NCBI GenBank assembly: GCA_030426605.1 | Contig: JAUHXM010000007.1 | Coordinates: forward strand, 1 to 54,858 | Length of the DNA stretch: 54,858 bases | Source: Phycisphaerae bacterium | GTDB taxonomy: Bacteria; Planctomycetota; Phycisphaerae; Phycisphaerales; UBA1924 | Reading direction: 5' to 3' | Shown here: piece after piece, positions 17,648 through 25,907 of the stretch | How the letters are laid out: every line of letters begins with the position of its first letter | Position numbering within the stretch: position 1 is the first letter of the stretch | The notes under the pieces: generated by a model | The model's database searches: none | Told to the model about the DNA's origin: nothing | Seen by the model: only the letters and a program-made list of their open reading frames with translations | Program-made: the position numbers and the translations under genes

Positions 17648-17728
17648 GAGAGTCCTGAGTCTTGAGGCTTGCGTCCTGAGTCTTCGCTTGCCGACCCCAG
17701 GCCTCAAGCCTCAGGTCTCAAGCCTCTC
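17648..17728. repeat. Gene-less inverted repeat related to the 21939-22391 cassette
   Basis: Two 30-nt arms (17648-17677 and 17699-17728) match inversely at 24 of 30 positions and enclose a 21-base loop. Each arm is made of degenerate copies of a 14-nt unit resembling GAGGCTTGAGTCCT, as in the terminal repeats at 21939 and 22355. On the minus strand the element starts within the stop codon of the formyltransferase and ends one base before the ATG of the deacetylase. Confidence 0.75.
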
Positions 17729-18512
17729 AAAGCATCCGATGCCCGAGCTTCCGCAGCTTCTTCACGTCCGCCGGCTTGGGGAAGCTGAAGTACTTCTTCT
17801 CGCTCATGTCGATCGGCGTCGCCTGGATCGACCCGGTGCGCAGGCGGTCCAGCACGGAGATCATCAGGCGGGCACCCCCCCGCTTCGTCTCGACGATCAG
17901 GCGATCGAGCGCGTCGCCCCCCTGCGAGATCGGCCTGATGGGTACCTCGAGCGTGTCCAGGATGCCGCCCGCGTCGAGCTTCTCGACCATCTCGTGCACC
18001 GTGACTGTCGCGCAGGGCTCCTCGTGCAGCAGCTGCCAGAAGTTGGGCATCATCCCGCGGTAGACCGGCAGCCGCCCCGAGTGAATGTTCACGCACCCCA
18101 GGCGCGCCGACTCGAGGATCCCCTTCTTGAAGATCTCGGGCGCCGCGACGGACACGATCACGTCCGGGTTCATCGCCCGCACGCGCTCGATGTACCCGGG
18201 GTCGTTCACGCTCGTGCACGGGACTTCTTTCACGCCCGCGTTCGTCGCGAGCGTCAGGATCGAGCGCCGGCTGAGCTTCGCCATCGCGAAGCGCATCCCC
18301 ACGCGGACGAAATCCACCGGCCCGTAGAAGCCCCACATCCGGCGCGCGGTCTTGGTGATCGGCTCGTGGAACGCCTCATCCACCGTGATGCCGATGAGGT
18401 CGAACCGGTCCTTGGGGTATTCCGCGAAGAAGACCTCGAAGAACTTGATGACGTACAGCGGGTCGTCCTCGGTGACGATCAGCACGCGCAGCTTGTGGTC
18501 ACCATCGCTCAC
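17727..18512 (-). CDS. Sugar formyltransferase-like protein
   Basis: A 261-residue protein of the formyltransferase fold, likely moving a formyl group from N10-formyl-tetrahydrofolate to an amino sugar for the polysaccharide. The active-site segment VNIHSGRLPVYRGMMPNFW carries the Asn-His pair and LPxYRG, and LDAGGILDTLEVPI gives the conserved Asp. It lacks the C-terminal domain of tRNA-Met formyltransferase, so a sugar substrate is preferred. GTG at 18512 overlaps the stop of the upstream glycosyltransferase by four bases (GTGA), showing an operon. Its stop codon lies at the edge of the repeat element 17648-17728. Confidence 0.85.
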   Translation of the reverse strand: MSDGDHKLRVLIVTEDDPLYVIKFFEVFFAEYPKDRFDLIGITVDEAFHEPITKTARRMWGFYGPVDFVRVGMRFAMAKLSRRSILTLATNAGVKEVPCTSVNDPGYIERVRAMNPDVIVSVAAPEIFKKGILESARLGCVNIHSGRLPVYRGMMPNFWQLLHEEPCATVTVHEMVEKLDAGGILDTLEVPIRPISQGGDALDRLIVETKRGGARLMISVLDRLRTGSIQATPIDMSEKKYFSFPKPADVKKLRKLGHRML

Positions 18513-19855
18513 GACGCCATCTCCTCGGTCGGGATGTCCGACGCGCCGAGGCGCTCCTTGAGCCTCGCCCGGCGAGCCGTGCGCTCGGCGCCCGTCGCGT
18601 TCGGGTCGGCGAGGCGCAGGACCTCCTCGTACTTGCTCGCCGACGCCTCGCGGGTGTATTCGAGCTCGAACAGGCTGCGCGCCCGCTCGCCCATCGCCGC
18701 CGTGCGCGCGGGATCGTGGATCAGCTCGCGGAGCTTCGCCGCGAGCCCTTCCGCGTCGCGCAGCTCGGCCCACACGCCGCAGTCGGCCGCCTCCACCTTC
18801 TCGCGCAGCTCGGACCAGTCCTCGCTGATCGCCACGATCGCCTTGCCCACCGCGAGCGAGGTGTACAGCTTGCTCGGGAAGCTGATCCCCTCGATGCCCT
18901 CGGCGATCGTCACGAGCGACGCGTCGCACGCGTTCAACGAGTCGTTGAGCGTCTCGAACGGCTGGTAGGGCAGCACCGTCGTGTTGGTCAGGTTGCGTTT
19001 CTCGACCTGCTCGACGACGTCCGCCTTCTTGCCCCCGCCGCCGACGATCACGAGTTTGAACGGTTCGTCCTTGAGCAGCTCCGCCGCCCCGAGCACGGTC
19101 TCGAAGTCGTAATACAGCCCCATGTTGCCGGAGTAGAGCAGCACGAAGTCGTCGTTGAGCCCCTGCTCGCGCGCAAAGTTCGTGTCCTGCTTCGCGACGG
19201 GCTCGAACCCCGGGGGCGCCCAGTTCGCGATCGGGTGCACGCGCTCGGGATCGATCGGGTAGTTCTCGCAGACCAACCGCTTGGCCGCCTTGCACAGCAC
19301 GATCGCTTCGCTGGCGCGCCCGTAGAAGAACCGGTTGACCCCGTGCCAGACCTTCTCGATCAGGCTGCCCTTCTTGAACGTCCCGACCCACGTCGCGAGC
19401 TGCGGGTAGCTGTCATACAGCAGCGTCACGTACCGGTGTCGGCGGACGAGCCCGACCATCGCCCCCACGATCGCGCCGTAGGGCGGTGCGGTCGAGTAGA
19501 GGTACACCGTGTCGTGACGCGACCCGAAGAGCATCCGCACGCCGAGCTGAAGGAGGAAGACCCCGTCCTTCATCGCCCGCCCGGCGAGGACGTTCTTGCT
19601 GACCCTGGGCACCCAGACGCGCTTGAACGTCGCCCCGCCCTCGACCTGGACCTTCGGGCAATCGACCCACGAGTCCTTGTCGCCGTACGAGGGCTGGGTG
19701 GTGAGCACTTCGACCTCGAGCCCGCGCCCGGCGAGCTCGATCGCCAGGTCGTGGATCAGGTGGCCCGTGGAGGCAACGTCCGGGTAGCAGTACTGGTTCA
19801 CCAGCACCACGCGAAGGGGGCGATCGGGGGAGGTTGGGTCGGTCTGAGGCGGCAT
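18509..19855 (-). CDS. Glycosyltransferase family 4 (GT-B)
   Basis: A 448-residue cytoplasmic or membrane-associated glycosyltransferase. The N-terminal domain begins VVLVNQYCYPDVASTGHLIHDLA, the acceptor-side pattern of WbuB-like enzymes. The C-terminal donor domain has LLYSGNMGLYYDFE and the EGIEGISFPSKLY segment that stands for the E-x7-E motif. It is the first gene of a minus-strand operon with the formyltransferase and, beyond the repeat, the deacetylase. Divergent to the acyltransferase at 20005, with about 150 bases for both promoters. Sugar donor unknown. Confidence 0.9.
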   Translation of the reverse strand: MPPQTDPTSPDRPLRVVLVNQYCYPDVASTGHLIHDLAIELAGRGLEVEVLTTQPSYGDKDSWVDCPKVQVEGGATFKRVWVPRVSKNVLAGRAMKDGVFLLQLGVRMLFGSRHDTVYLYSTAPPYGAIVGAMVGLVRRHRYVTLLYDSYPQLATWVGTFKKGSLIEKVWHGVNRFFYGRASEAIVLCKAAKRLVCENYPIDPERVHPIANWAPPGFEPVAKQDTNFAREQGLNDDFVLLYSGNMGLYYDFETVLGAAELLKDEPFKLVIVGGGGKKADVVEQVEKRNLTNTTVLPYQPFETLNDSLNACDASLVTIAEGIEGISFPSKLYTSLAVGKAIVAISEDWSELREKVEAADCGVWAELRDAEGLAAKLRELIHDPARTAAMGERARSLFELEYTREASASKYEEVLRLADPNATGAERTARRARLKERLGASDIPTEEMAS

Positions 19856-20004
19856 CGGCTCTCTGGTTGGTCGCGGGCGGCGATCCTACGCCGGGGGTGT
19901 CCGGACGCCCCCGCCGCTTGCCCGGTTCGCACTGTTCGATAGGATCGTCCCCTCACGCGGGCGGGTTCAGGAGCACCCCCCAACCGCCCGCGGACGGGGC
20001 ACCC

Positions 20005-20622
20005 ATGACCGACCCAGCCGACACCAACCCGCCACCCGCCGCGTCAGACGACGCCGAGGCGTTGGTCATGCCCGCGGCGAAGCCCAACATGGTCTCGCCG
20101 CACTCCACCAAGCAACGCCTGGGACGCATGCTCTGGGGGCTCGTGCAAAACACCCTATTTCGGTGGTCCCCCCGCCCATTCCACGGCTGGCGGGTCATGC
20201 TCCTCAAGCTCTTCGGGGCGGACGTCGCCTCGAACGCCCGCCCGTACCCCGGCGCCAAGATCTGGGCCCCCTGGAACCTCACGCTGGGCGAGTACGCGAC
20301 CCTCGCCGACGACGTGATCGTCTATTGCGTCGGGCGGATCACCGTCGGCAAGCGGACGACGATCAGCCAGTTCACCTACCTCTGCGGCGCGACGCACGAC
20401 TTCGAGCACCCCAACTTCCCGCTGACGCCCTTCGACATCACGATCGGCGAGCACGCGTGGGTCGCGGCGGACTGCTTCGTCGCGCCGGGCGTGACCATCG
20501 GCGACGGCACCGTCGTCGGCGCGCGATCCAGCGTCTTCCGCGACCTGGGCGCGTGGAAGGTCTGCGCCGGGTCGCCCGCGAAGGAACTCCGCGACCGCGT
20601 CATCCGGGAGGCGGACGCGTGA
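20005..20622 (+). CDS. WcaF-like acyltransferase (left-handed beta-helix)
   Basis: A 205-residue hexapeptide-repeat enzyme, predicted to O-acetylate a sugar of the polysaccharide from acetyl-CoA. Visible are GAKIWAPWNLTLGEYATL, then imperfect hexapeptides through YLCGATHDF (catalytic His), TIGEHAWVAADCFVAPGVTI and the late CAGSPAKELRDR typical of WcaF/putative colanic acid acetyltransferases. ATG 20005 is chosen since upstream frame sequence is Pro/Arg-rich intergenic DNA. The next gene starts inside the last codons (GTGA overlap). Confidence 0.9.
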   Translation: MTDPADTNPPPAASDDAEALVMPAAKPNMVSPHSTKQRLGRMLWGLVQNTLFRWSPRPFHGWRVMLLKLFGADVASNARPYPGAKIWAPWNLTLGEYATLADDVIVYCVGRITVGKRTTISQFTYLCGATHDFEHPNFPLTPFDITIGEHAWVAADCFVAPGVTIGDGTVVGARSSVFRDLGAWKVCAGSPAKELRDRVIREADA

Positions 20623-21956
20623 TCGAACGCGAGTGCTCCATCCGGCGCGTCACGCCCGATGACGGGCTGCACTATTGGTTCGGGTACTACGACAAGTGCC
20701 CGTGGGACAGCTCGGGCACCAAGCTGCTCGTGCACCGGACCAACTTCGTCGATCGGTTCCCTGAAGCGAGCGACCCCGCCGAGATCGGATGGGTGGACCC
20801 GACGGCGCGCAAGCCCAAGTTCCACAAGGTCGGCACGACCCGCGCGTGGAACTGGCAGCAGGGCGCGCATCTCCGCTGGTGGAAGGACGTGGACGGGTTC
20901 GAAGGCGTCATGGTCAACGACCGTGATTCCAAAGGGAACCTGTACACCAAGATCCTCGACCTCGAGGGCGACGAGGTGCACCGCATCCCGCACCCCCTCG
21001 TCGCCGTCACGCCGGACGGGCGCACGGGGCTGACCCTCAGTTTCGGGCGTCTGACACGCCTGAAGCGTGAGTACGGCCTGCCCGGCGTCGCGGACCCGAA
21101 CCCCAAAGCCGCCTCCCCGAAGGACGACGGCGTTTTCAGCGTGGACGTCGGCACGGGCGAGCGGAAGCTGCTCATCGATATGTTCCGCCTGGACCGGACC
21201 GTCGCGCCGGGCGAGCCGAGCCCCGCCGCGGGCGACCTGCACCAGCACGTGAACCACATCATGCTCAACCCGTCGGGCACGCGGTTCTGCTTCATGCACC
21301 GCTTTGCGCGCGCCGACGGCATCCAGCAGTCGCGCCTGTTCACGCTGCCCCTGGAGGGCGGCGAGCCGCGGCTGCTGTTCGAGGGGCTCTGCTCGCACTA
21401 CGACTGGAAGTCCGACAAGCAGATCCTCGCGTGGGCGGGCAAGCGGACGCTCTTGGGAACCGGCACGCAATCCAAATCACCCGTGCAGCACGCGATGACG
21501 CTGGCGCGCAAGACGCTCAAGCCGATCTACTACGCGCTGGGCAAGCCGCGCATCCTGATGAACAAGATCATGAAGGACAGCTACCTGCTGATCCCCGACG
21601 CCGAGGACGCGCCGATCCTGTCGTTCGCGCGCGGCGAGCTGATCACCGACGGGCACTGCACCTTCAACCGCGGCGGCCGCGAGCCGGGACGCTGGGTGCT
21701 CACCGACGGGTATCCCGACATGAAGAACCGTCAGCCGCTCTTCTTGTGGGACTGCCGCGAGGACCAGGGGTACGAGATCGGGCGGTACCCGACGCCCAAA
21801 GAGCTGGACGGCGAGCTCCGGGTGGACCTGCACCCGCGGTTCAACGCGGACGCAACGAAGGTCTGCATCGACTCGGCGATGACGGGCAAGCGGGGGGTGT
21901 ATGTCGTGGATGTCACGGGGGTGACCGCGGCGAGGGCGGAGAGGCCTGAGACCTGA
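20619..21956 (+). CDS. Predicted beta-propeller protein of the polysaccharide locus
   Basis: A 445-residue protein with no signal peptide. Repeated segments ending in paired aromatic or Asp residues (NLYTKILDLEGDEVHRIPHP, VFSVDVGTGERKLL, SRLFTLPLEGGEPRLLFEG, VYVVDVTG) suggest a TolB/WD-like propeller of six or seven blades. YWFGYYDKCPWD near residue 19 is an unusual aromatic cluster. It may bind or cleave a polyuronide-like sugar chain, as oligogalacturonate lyases share such a fold, but no catalytic set is proven. GTG 20619 overlaps the acyltransferase stop, so the pair is coupled. Its last five codons and stop lie inside the left terminal repeat of the cassette at 21939. Confidence 0.75.
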   Translation: MIERECSIRRVTPDDGLHYWFGYYDKCPWDSSGTKLLVHRTNFVDRFPEASDPAEIGWVDPTARKPKFHKVGTTRAWNWQQGAHLRWWKDVDGFEGVMVNDRDSKGNLYTKILDLEGDEVHRIPHPLVAVTPDGRTGLTLSFGRLTRLKREYGLPGVADPNPKAASPKDDGVFSVDVGTGERKLLIDMFRLDRTVAPGEPSPAAGDLHQHVNHIMLNPSGTRFCFMHRFARADGIQQSRLFTLPLEGGEPRLLFEGLCSHYDWKSDKQILAWAGKRTLLGTGTQSKSPVQHAMTLARKTLKPIYYALGKPRILMNKIMKDSYLLIPDAEDAPILSFARGELITDGHCTFNRGGREPGRWVLTDGYPDMKNRQPLFLWDCREDQGYEIGRYPTPKELDGELRVDLHPRFNADATKVCIDSAMTGKRGVYVVDVTGVTAARAERPET

Positions 21957-22391
21957 GTCCTGAGGCTTGAGTGGGGAGCGCGCGTTGAGCCGTGATCATC
22001 GCAAGCTGAGGGCGTTTGAGCTTGCAGATGGACTCGCGGTCGAGGTCTACCGAATCACGCGGGGGTTTCCTCAAGACGAGCGGTTCGGGCTCGTGAGCCA
22101 ACTCCGTCGGGCAGCGGTTTCTGTGCCCACAAACATCGTTGAAGGGTGTGGGCGAGCGTCCGAGCGTGATTATGTGCGGTTCTTGCATACCGCCTTCGCG
22201 TCGCTCCGAGAGGTCGGGTACCTGCTCGATCTGTCCGAGCGACTCGGCTTTCTGCCCCACGAGGAAGCCCGAGCGATCCTTGGTCGCCACGACGAATGCT
22301 CCCGCGTGCTATCTGGCCTCATCTCGTCGCTCGGTCGAGCCGACTAGCCTCAGGCCCACTCAGGACTCAAGCCTCAGGACTCAAGCCTCTC
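21939..22391 (+). mobile_element. S23 four-helix-bundle cassette with 37-nt terminal inverted repeats
   Basis: Terminal arms at 21939-21975 and 22355-22391 are inverted copies with 31 of 37 positions identical. The right arm, read from its outer end, contains two exact tandem copies of GAGGCTTGAGTCCT; the left has shuffled variants of it. Both arms begin GAGAGG outside and end GAGTGGG inside. The only gene between them is the S23-family protein. The element supplies the stop codon of the upstream beta-propeller gene and ends exactly at the ATG of the next glycosyltransferase. No target duplication is obvious. Resemblance to 23S rRNA intervening sequences (S23 gene inside a long stem) is structural inference. 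Confidence 0.65.
21985..22347 (+). CDS. Four-helix-bundle protein, S23/rRNA intervening-sequence family
   Basis: A 120-residue all-helical protein. Family hallmarks are RKLRAFELADGLAVEVYR, FGLVSQLRRAAVSVPTNIVE, GCGRASERDYVRFLHTA and ILGRHDECSRVLSGLISSL. Relatives form pentameric positively charged barrels; the family includes proteins encoded by intervening sequences in 23S rRNA genes and is distantly related to the Avd protein of diversity-generating retroelements. The cellular role is unsettled. TTG 21985 is chosen: GGGGAG at 21973-21978 lies six bases before it and length then fits the family. A TTG at 21967 is possible but lies inside the terminal repeat. Confidence 0.88.
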   Translation: MSRDHRKLRAFELADGLAVEVYRITRGFPQDERFGLVSQLRRAAVSVPTNIVEGCGRASERDYVRFLHTAFASLREVGYLLDLSERLGFLPHEEARAILGRHDECSRVLSGLISSLGRAD

Positions 22392-23249
22392 ATGCCCGTC
22401 TCCATCTTCATCCAGACCCTCGACGAGGAGGACAACCTCCCCGGCTTGTTCGACTCGCTGAAGGGGTTCGACGATGTCGTCGTGCTCGACTCGCTGTCGA
22501 AGGACCGGACCAAGGAGATCGCGCTCGAGCGCGGGGCCCGCTGGTTCGAGCGTGCGTACGACGGGCGCGGCCCGCACCAGAACTGGGCGATGGACAACAT
22601 CGAGTTCAAGCACCGGTGGGTGTTCTACCTCGACGCCGACGAGCGGATGACGCCCGAGCTGCGAGCCGAGATCGAGCGAATCGCCGACGGGTGGGACGCG
22701 GGCGAGATGAGCAAGGACAAGGGCTCGCCCGTCGCGTACTGGTGCGGGCGCAAGAACATGTTCCGCGGCCGATGGCTCAAGCACGCCATGCCGCCGGGGC
22801 ACATCATGCGGTTCTTCCAGCCGCCCCACATCCGGTTCGCGCGCCTGGCGAACCCCGTACCCACCGTGGACGGCGAGACCGGGTACCTCAAGGAGCACTT
22901 CATCCACTACAACTTCAGCAAGGGGCTGAACGAGTGGATCCAGCGGCACAACCGCTACTCGACGTACGAAGCGAAAGAGACCATCCGCGCGCTGAACGAG
23001 CAGCCTTTGAAGCTCGGCAATCTCTTCAGCGGCGACTCGATGACACGCCGGCTCGAGCTCAAGAACCTCTCATTCCGCGTGCCCTTCCGCCCGACGCTCA
23101 AGTTCCTATACTTCTACGTCTTCAAGCTCGGGCTGCTCGACGGGCGCGCGGGGTACACGTACTGCCGCCTGCAGCAGATGTACGAGTGGCAGATCGTGAT
23201 CAAGGTGCAGGAGATGCAGCGCGAAGCGAAGGGCCTGCAGGGGAGCTGA
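22392..23249 (+). CDS. Glycosyltransferase family 2
   Basis: A 285-residue GT-A glycosyltransferase. It opens with VSIFIQTLDEEDNLPG, continues VVVLDSLSKDRTKEIALERGA, and has the metal-binding YLDADER near residue 77. The shape matches WaaE/KdtX-like enzymes that add a sugar from a nucleotide donor to a lipid- or polymer-linked acceptor. The start ATG directly follows the right terminal repeat of the S23 cassette, so the natural leader has been replaced; the nearest ribosome-site candidate, AGGA at 22376-22379, is 12 bases away and inside the repeat. Low translation or readthrough from the cassette gene is possible. Confidence 0.9.
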   Translation: MPVSIFIQTLDEEDNLPGLFDSLKGFDDVVVLDSLSKDRTKEIALERGARWFERAYDGRGPHQNWAMDNIEFKHRWVFYLDADERMTPELRAEIERIADGWDAGEMSKDKGSPVAYWCGRKNMFRGRWLKHAMPPGHIMRFFQPPHIRFARLANPVPTVDGETGYLKEHFIHYNFSKGLNEWIQRHNRYSTYEAKETIRALNEQPLKLGNLFSGDSMTRRLELKNLSFRVPFRPTLKFLYFYVFKLGLLDGRAGYTYCRLQQMYEWQIVIKVQEMQREAKGLQGS

Positions 23250-23252
23250 CCC

Positions 23253-24404
23253 TTACGTACGCCGTGTCTTCGCCTGCTCGTCGCAGTACCGGATCGCCTG
23301 CTCGAACCCGTCGGCCATACGCTGCACGGTGAACCGCCGCGTCGCCGTCTCGTGCGCCGCGGCGGCCATTTTTGATCGTGCCGATTCGTCCGAGACAACC
23401 TCGCGGATCGTGCGCGCCAGCGCGTCGGCGTCCAGGTGCGGGTAGAGCCGGCCGTTCTCGCCGTCGCGGAGGGCCTCGATCTCGGGGTTCTGCGTCTCGG
23501 TGCGGTCCGAGGTGATCACCGGCACGCCGTAGCCCATCGCGTGCAGGATGCTCAGCCCGATGTTCGCGGGGTACACGAACGCGTGGGACGACAGGTACCA
23601 CGGCGCGATGGCGTCCTCGCCCCAGATCGCGCCGGGCATGACAACGCGGTCGGCGACGCCCAGCGCCTTGGCCTTCGCGCGGAGGTCGTCCTCGGCTTCG
23701 CCGCTGCCGACGATGATGAACTTCGACCGGGGCAGGTCGTCCTTGAGCCGCGCCGCGGCGTCAACCATCAGGTCCGCCCGGTTCTCGGGGAGCAACCGGC
23801 TCACGAAGATGATGTTGGGCCCATCGCCCAGCCCGTGCTCGCGTTTGAACGCGTCGAGCTTGGCGGGTTCGGCGAGCCACGCGTCGCGGGCGGACTGGAT
23901 CGGCGTCTGGTCGAGCGCGTTGAGCGCCACGAACGCGCGCTCGTCGGCGAGCCAGCCCTCCGATACGCTCCGGTCGCGCACCGTGTGGTTGTAGAAGATC
24001 ACGCCGTCCGCCTTGGTGGACATCCAGCGCCGGATCTTGGCGCGCCACGGGCGTTCGTTCTTGGAGTACCCGTGCCCCCACAGGAAGGTGCCGATGCCGT
24101 GCCGGCGCGCGTGGCGCATCGCGGGGAAGACCGACAGGAAGTACGGGTTCCACGGCAGGCAGACGACGTCGGCCGCGCCGCGCGCCGTGTGATCCAGATG
24201 CGGCGCGTACCACTGCAGCCCGCCCGGCAGGCGCTTGATCGGCACAAACTCCGCCTCGAACCCCTCGGGCTCGACGTTCCGCACGCCGGGTTGCTCGGCG
24301 TAGATCAGCTTGAAGTCGATGCCCGGGCGGCTCGCCAGCTCGCGGAAGACCGCCACGCGGTAGTAGGCGAGCGACGGCTGACACATGACGAACCGGATGC
24401 TCAC
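23253..24404 (-). CDS. Glycosyltransferase family 4
   Basis: A 383-residue GT-B enzyme. Domain one begins IRFVMCQPSLAYYRVAVFRELA; domain two has NIIFVSRLLPENRADLMVDAA, KFIIVGSGEAEDDL, and the donor-site stretch YPANIGLSILHAMGYGVPV, where the conserved E of the E-x7-E motif is partly replaced. It likely adds one sugar to the repeat unit on the cytoplasmic face. The ATG at 24404 is 16 bases after the stop of the glycosyltransferase at 24421-25617, giving a two-gene operon. It converges on the GT2 gene with three bases between stops. Confidence 0.88.
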   Translation of the reverse strand: MSIRFVMCQPSLAYYRVAVFRELASRPGIDFKLIYAEQPGVRNVEPEGFEAEFVPIKRLPGGLQWYAPHLDHTARGAADVVCLPWNPYFLSVFPAMRHARRHGIGTFLWGHGYSKNERPWRAKIRRWMSTKADGVIFYNHTVRDRSVSEGWLADERAFVALNALDQTPIQSARDAWLAEPAKLDAFKREHGLGDGPNIIFVSRLLPENRADLMVDAAARLKDDLPRSKFIIVGSGEAEDDLRAKAKALGVADRVVMPGAIWGEDAIAPWYLSSHAFVYPANIGLSILHAMGYGVPVITSDRTETQNPEIEALRDGENGRLYPHLDADALARTIREVVSDESARSKMAAAAHETATRRFTVQRMADGFEQAIRYCDEQAKTRRT

Positions 24405-24420
24405 GCGGCGGCTCCCGGTC

Positions 24421-25617
24421 TCAAACGGTCTGCGGCGCGGGCGGCAGCGGCGCGAGCTTGCCGCTCGGGAAGCCCGCGATCATCTCGTCCACGCAGTCGG
24501 CCATGTGAGCCCCGATCGCCGACCAGCTGAACCGCTTGATGTTCTCGACGCCCTTGCGACGCAGCTCCTCGGCCTTCGCGGGATCGGTGAGCACCTCGTG
24601 CAGGCGGTCCGCCAGCGACGACATGTTGTCCATCGGGACGAGCGACGCCGCGTCGGCGCACACCTCGGGGTGGGCGCAGCAATCCGAGACGACGACCGGC
24701 GCGCCGTAACGCATCGCCTCGATCGCCGGGATGCCGAAGCTCTCGCACACGCTCATCAGGCAGAACACCTTGGCGTTCTGGAGGCACTCCTCGACGCGCT
24801 CCAGGGGCACGCGGCCCTCGATCACGACGCGGTCACGCACGCCCGCGGCGTCCGCCACACCCTCCAGGTACGCCCGGTAGTCATCCGGGCAGTTGCCCAC
24901 GATGCGGTAGATCACACCATCCATCCCGGGCTTGGCGAACAGCCTCGGCAACGCCTTGATCACCAGGTCCTGGCGCTTGTGCGGGTTCACGTTGCTGAGC
25001 GAGAGGATCTCCATCGGGCGCGAGTCCCAATCGGGCAGCCCGGCCTCGGCCGCGGTGATCCACTCCTCGGGCACGCCGTTGTAGAACACCACCGACTGCT
25101 CGGGCCAGGTGTTCCAGTGCCCGCAGATCAGGTCGCGGAGGTACATGCTCGTCCACCCGCACATCGCGGCGCCCTTCAGGCTCGCGCGGTTCGCACGACG
25201 CTTCAGGAACGTGAGGATCTGACCGCGGATGCCCGGCGGCCAAGCCTCCCTGCGGTAGGGCATCGGGTCCTGGAAATGCGCGAGCGTCGGGCAGCTGAGC
25301 CCGGGGACCAGCTGCGCGTTCAGCTGCACCACCGCGTCGATCTTGTTCGAGTTCACCCACTGCGCGAGCGGGCCGCGCTCGTACTTCACCCGCGGGCGGA
25401 TCGCCTTGCATTCCTCGGGCGCCCACTCGAGCCGGCAGTTGCCGGGCAGGTCCTCGGCTTCGAGCTCGTGGTGGAGCTTGTGCCCCCGGATCAGGTACAT
25501 CGTGACCGTCCAGTCCGGGCGGGCCTGGGCGATGGTGCGGAAGAGCTCCTTGCCGACGGTGTACCCGCCGCCGGTGCCGATGGACAGGCCGTTGATCAGG
25601 ACGTGGCGGGCGGGCAT
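24421..25617 (-). CDS. Glycosyltransferase family 4 (GT1-like)
   Basis: A 398-residue GT-B enzyme. The nucleotide-loop region is INGLSIGTGGGYTVGKELFR, with the donor domain showing ILSLSNVNPHKRQDLVIKAL and VCESFGIPAIEAMRYGAPVVVSD, a clear E-x7-E (ESFGIPAIE) motif. ATG 25617 follows GAGGATG at a fair distance; an upstream frame from 25689 is intergenic in character. It is the first gene of the minus-strand pair and divergent to the polymerase gene at 25908, with a 290-base control region between them in which no strong promoter could be named. Confidence 0.9.
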   Translation of the reverse strand: MPARHVLINGLSIGTGGGYTVGKELFRTIAQARPDWTVTMYLIRGHKLHHELEAEDLPGNCRLEWAPEECKAIRPRVKYERGPLAQWVNSNKIDAVVQLNAQLVPGLSCPTLAHFQDPMPYRREAWPPGIRGQILTFLKRRANRASLKGAAMCGWTSMYLRDLICGHWNTWPEQSVVFYNGVPEEWITAAEAGLPDWDSRPMEILSLSNVNPHKRQDLVIKALPRLFAKPGMDGVIYRIVGNCPDDYRAYLEGVADAAGVRDRVVIEGRVPLERVEECLQNAKVFCLMSVCESFGIPAIEAMRYGAPVVVSDCCAHPEVCADAASLVPMDNMSSLADRLHEVLTDPAKAEELRRKGVENIKRFSWSAIGAHMADCVDEMIAGFPSGKLAPLPPAPQTV

Positions 25618-25907
25618 CTCGAAGGCATCCTCTCGGGTCGTACGGCCCCCGCGGGGGGAGGCCAGTCTAGGGGCTCTCGTCCCCTCCATCGGGCCGAGCG
25701 AGCGGGCCCTTTCGGGCGATCCCGGCCCCGGGCGGACCCGCAGTACGCCGCCGGGCGGCGTGGCGTTCGCATCGAGAATCCGCCGATTCCCGGCGAACCC
25801 CGGCGCTCATCGGGCCGATACGGTTATGGGATGACCCGATCCGGGGTCGCCCTGAGCGTCGGGACCGTCCCGGGCTCGCCCCCCACGCCGACCCGACGAG
25901 GCTTCGC

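Noticed and set aside
17628-18968. A 446-codon plus-strand frame opposite the formyltransferase and glycosyltransferase
   Set aside because: Shadow of the minus-strand genes, which contain clear catalytic motifs.
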